Shown here piece after piece: positions 4,971 through 5,581 of a DNA stretch of 5,581 nt. The notes below the pieces were generated by a model. That model was not told the DNA's origin. It saw nothing but the letters and a program-made list of their open reading frames with translations, and did no database searches. The position numbers were made by a program, and so were the translations under genes. Position 1 is the first letter of the stretch, and every line of letters starts with the position of its first letter. The stretch is from Actinomycetes bacterium (GTDB lineage: Bacteria > Actinomycetota > Actinomycetes > Propionibacteriales > Propionibacteriaceae): the NCBI GenBank assembly GCA_023432725.1, contig JAEYUH010000238.1:1-5581 (forward strand). The letters are read 5' to 3'.

Positions 4971-5579
4971 CTACGCGGCGCGGCCCCGGCTGGGTCGCCG
5001 GGTGGGTTCCGGCTCCTCCTCCTGCCCCGCCGGCTCTGGCGTCTCCGCGTCGCCGGCGACCACGGCTGCCTCGGACGTCCACGCCGGCGATTCCACCGGG
5101 TCTACCTCGTACGGGGGTGACTGCCCGACCTCGGGCTCGTGGCGCTCAGCCGGGTCGCCCACCTCATCGGACGGCTCCACCTCGGCCTCATCGGTCTGTG
5201 CCGCCTGGACCGTCGGGGCCTCCGCGCCCTCGCGACGCGGCCGGTAGAAGCTGGAGGTACCCACCGCCAGGTCGTGCCCCACCGAGCTTGCCCTGATCTG
5301 CAACTGCTCGTGCTCGCCGCCGTTGGCGTCGACCCACCGGCGGGTGCGCAGCTTGCCGATCACCACCACCGGATCGCCCTTGCGCAGGCTGAGCCTGACG
5401 TGCTCGGCCAGCCGGTGCGAACAGCTCACGGTCACCCAGGTCGTCTGTTCGTCGCCCCACTCGCCGCCGCGCACCGTCCGCGGCGTGCAGGCCAACCGGA
5501 ACGTCGACCAGGATGAGGTCGAATCCCGGACCTCCACATCGCCGCCCACGCGGCCTGTCATCCACACCTGCGCTTCCAT
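4971..5579 (-). CDS. ssb: Single-stranded DNA-binding protein (SSB paralogue) with long acidic tail
   Basis: A 202-residue protein read leftward from ATG 5579-5577 to TAG 4973-4971. Residues 1-110 form a recognisable SSB OB fold: VWMTGRVGGDVEV (5-17), STFRLACTPRT (25-35), TTWVTVSCSHRLAEHV (46-61), LRKGDPVVVIGKLRTRRW (65-82) and QLQIRASSVGHDL (92-104). SSB coats single-stranded DNA during replication, recombination and repair. The tail (about 113-202) is acidic, Pro/Glu-rich and probably disordered, but ends RRPSRGRAA and lacks the DDxPF-like tip that recruits partner proteins in canonical SSBs. It therefore resembles the second SSB of actinobacteria (SsbB type, e.g. Rv2478c near Rv2477c) rather than the replicative one beside rpsF/rpsR. 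The start is two bases from the window edge, so its ribosome binding site is not visible and an earlier in-frame start cannot be excluded; the fit with the family N-terminus supports this one. Confidence 0.9.
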   Translation of the reverse strand: MEAQVWMTGRVGGDVEVRDSTSSWSTFRLACTPRTVRGGEWGDEQTTWVTVSCSHRLAEHVRLSLRKGDPVVVIGKLRTRRWVDANGGEHEQLQIRASSVGHDLAVGTSSFYRPRREGAEAPTVQAAQTDEAEVEPSDEVGDPAERHEPEVGQSPPYEVDPVESPAWTSEAAVVAGDAETPEPAGQEEEPEPTRRPSRGRAA

Positions 5580-5581
5580 AC

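Overview
The window looks like a piece of chromosome from a high-GC Gram-positive bacterium (Actinomycetota). The base composition is very GC-rich, codons end mostly in G or C, GTG starts are used, and the gene types (FadD-like acyl-CoA ligase, actinobacterial EttA, SSB paralogue with a long acidic tail) fit that group. A member of the Propionibacteriales is a reasonable guess but cannot be proven from these bases alone.

Layout. (1) Positions 1-1424, minus strand: the first 474 codons of a long-chain fatty-acid-CoA ligase, cut by the left edge just inside the C-terminal subdomain. (2) 1425-1777: a 353-base divergent control region with a 13-bp inverted repeat, a near-consensus SigA promoter and two overlapping short palindromes. 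(3) 1778-2236, plus: a MarR-family regulator that appears to be translated from a leaderless mRNA. (4) 2303-3985, plus: a complete EttA-type ABC-F ATPase. (5) 3991-4671, plus: a TRIC/YadS-family membrane channel, 5 bases after ettA and probably co-translated with it. (6) 4672-4970: a non-coding convergent region with unusually dense secondary-structure potential at 4790-4855. (7) 4971-5579, minus: a single-stranded DNA-binding protein with an N-terminal OB fold and a long acidic tail that lacks the usual C-terminal tip.

How the parts relate. The acyl-CoA ligase and the MarR regulator diverge from a shared control region, so local or autogenous control by the MarR protein is plausible. ettA and the TRIC gene form a tight two-gene unit. 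ssb faces them convergently. An ssb paralogue next to the ettA-type ABC-F gene also occurs, as I recall, in Mycobacterium (Rv2477c/Rv2478c), so this may be an old neighbourhood. The genes themselves are ordinary housekeeping or metabolic types. I found no CRISPR array, transposase, phage gene, tRNA or rRNA. The least explained material is in the two intergenic regions.
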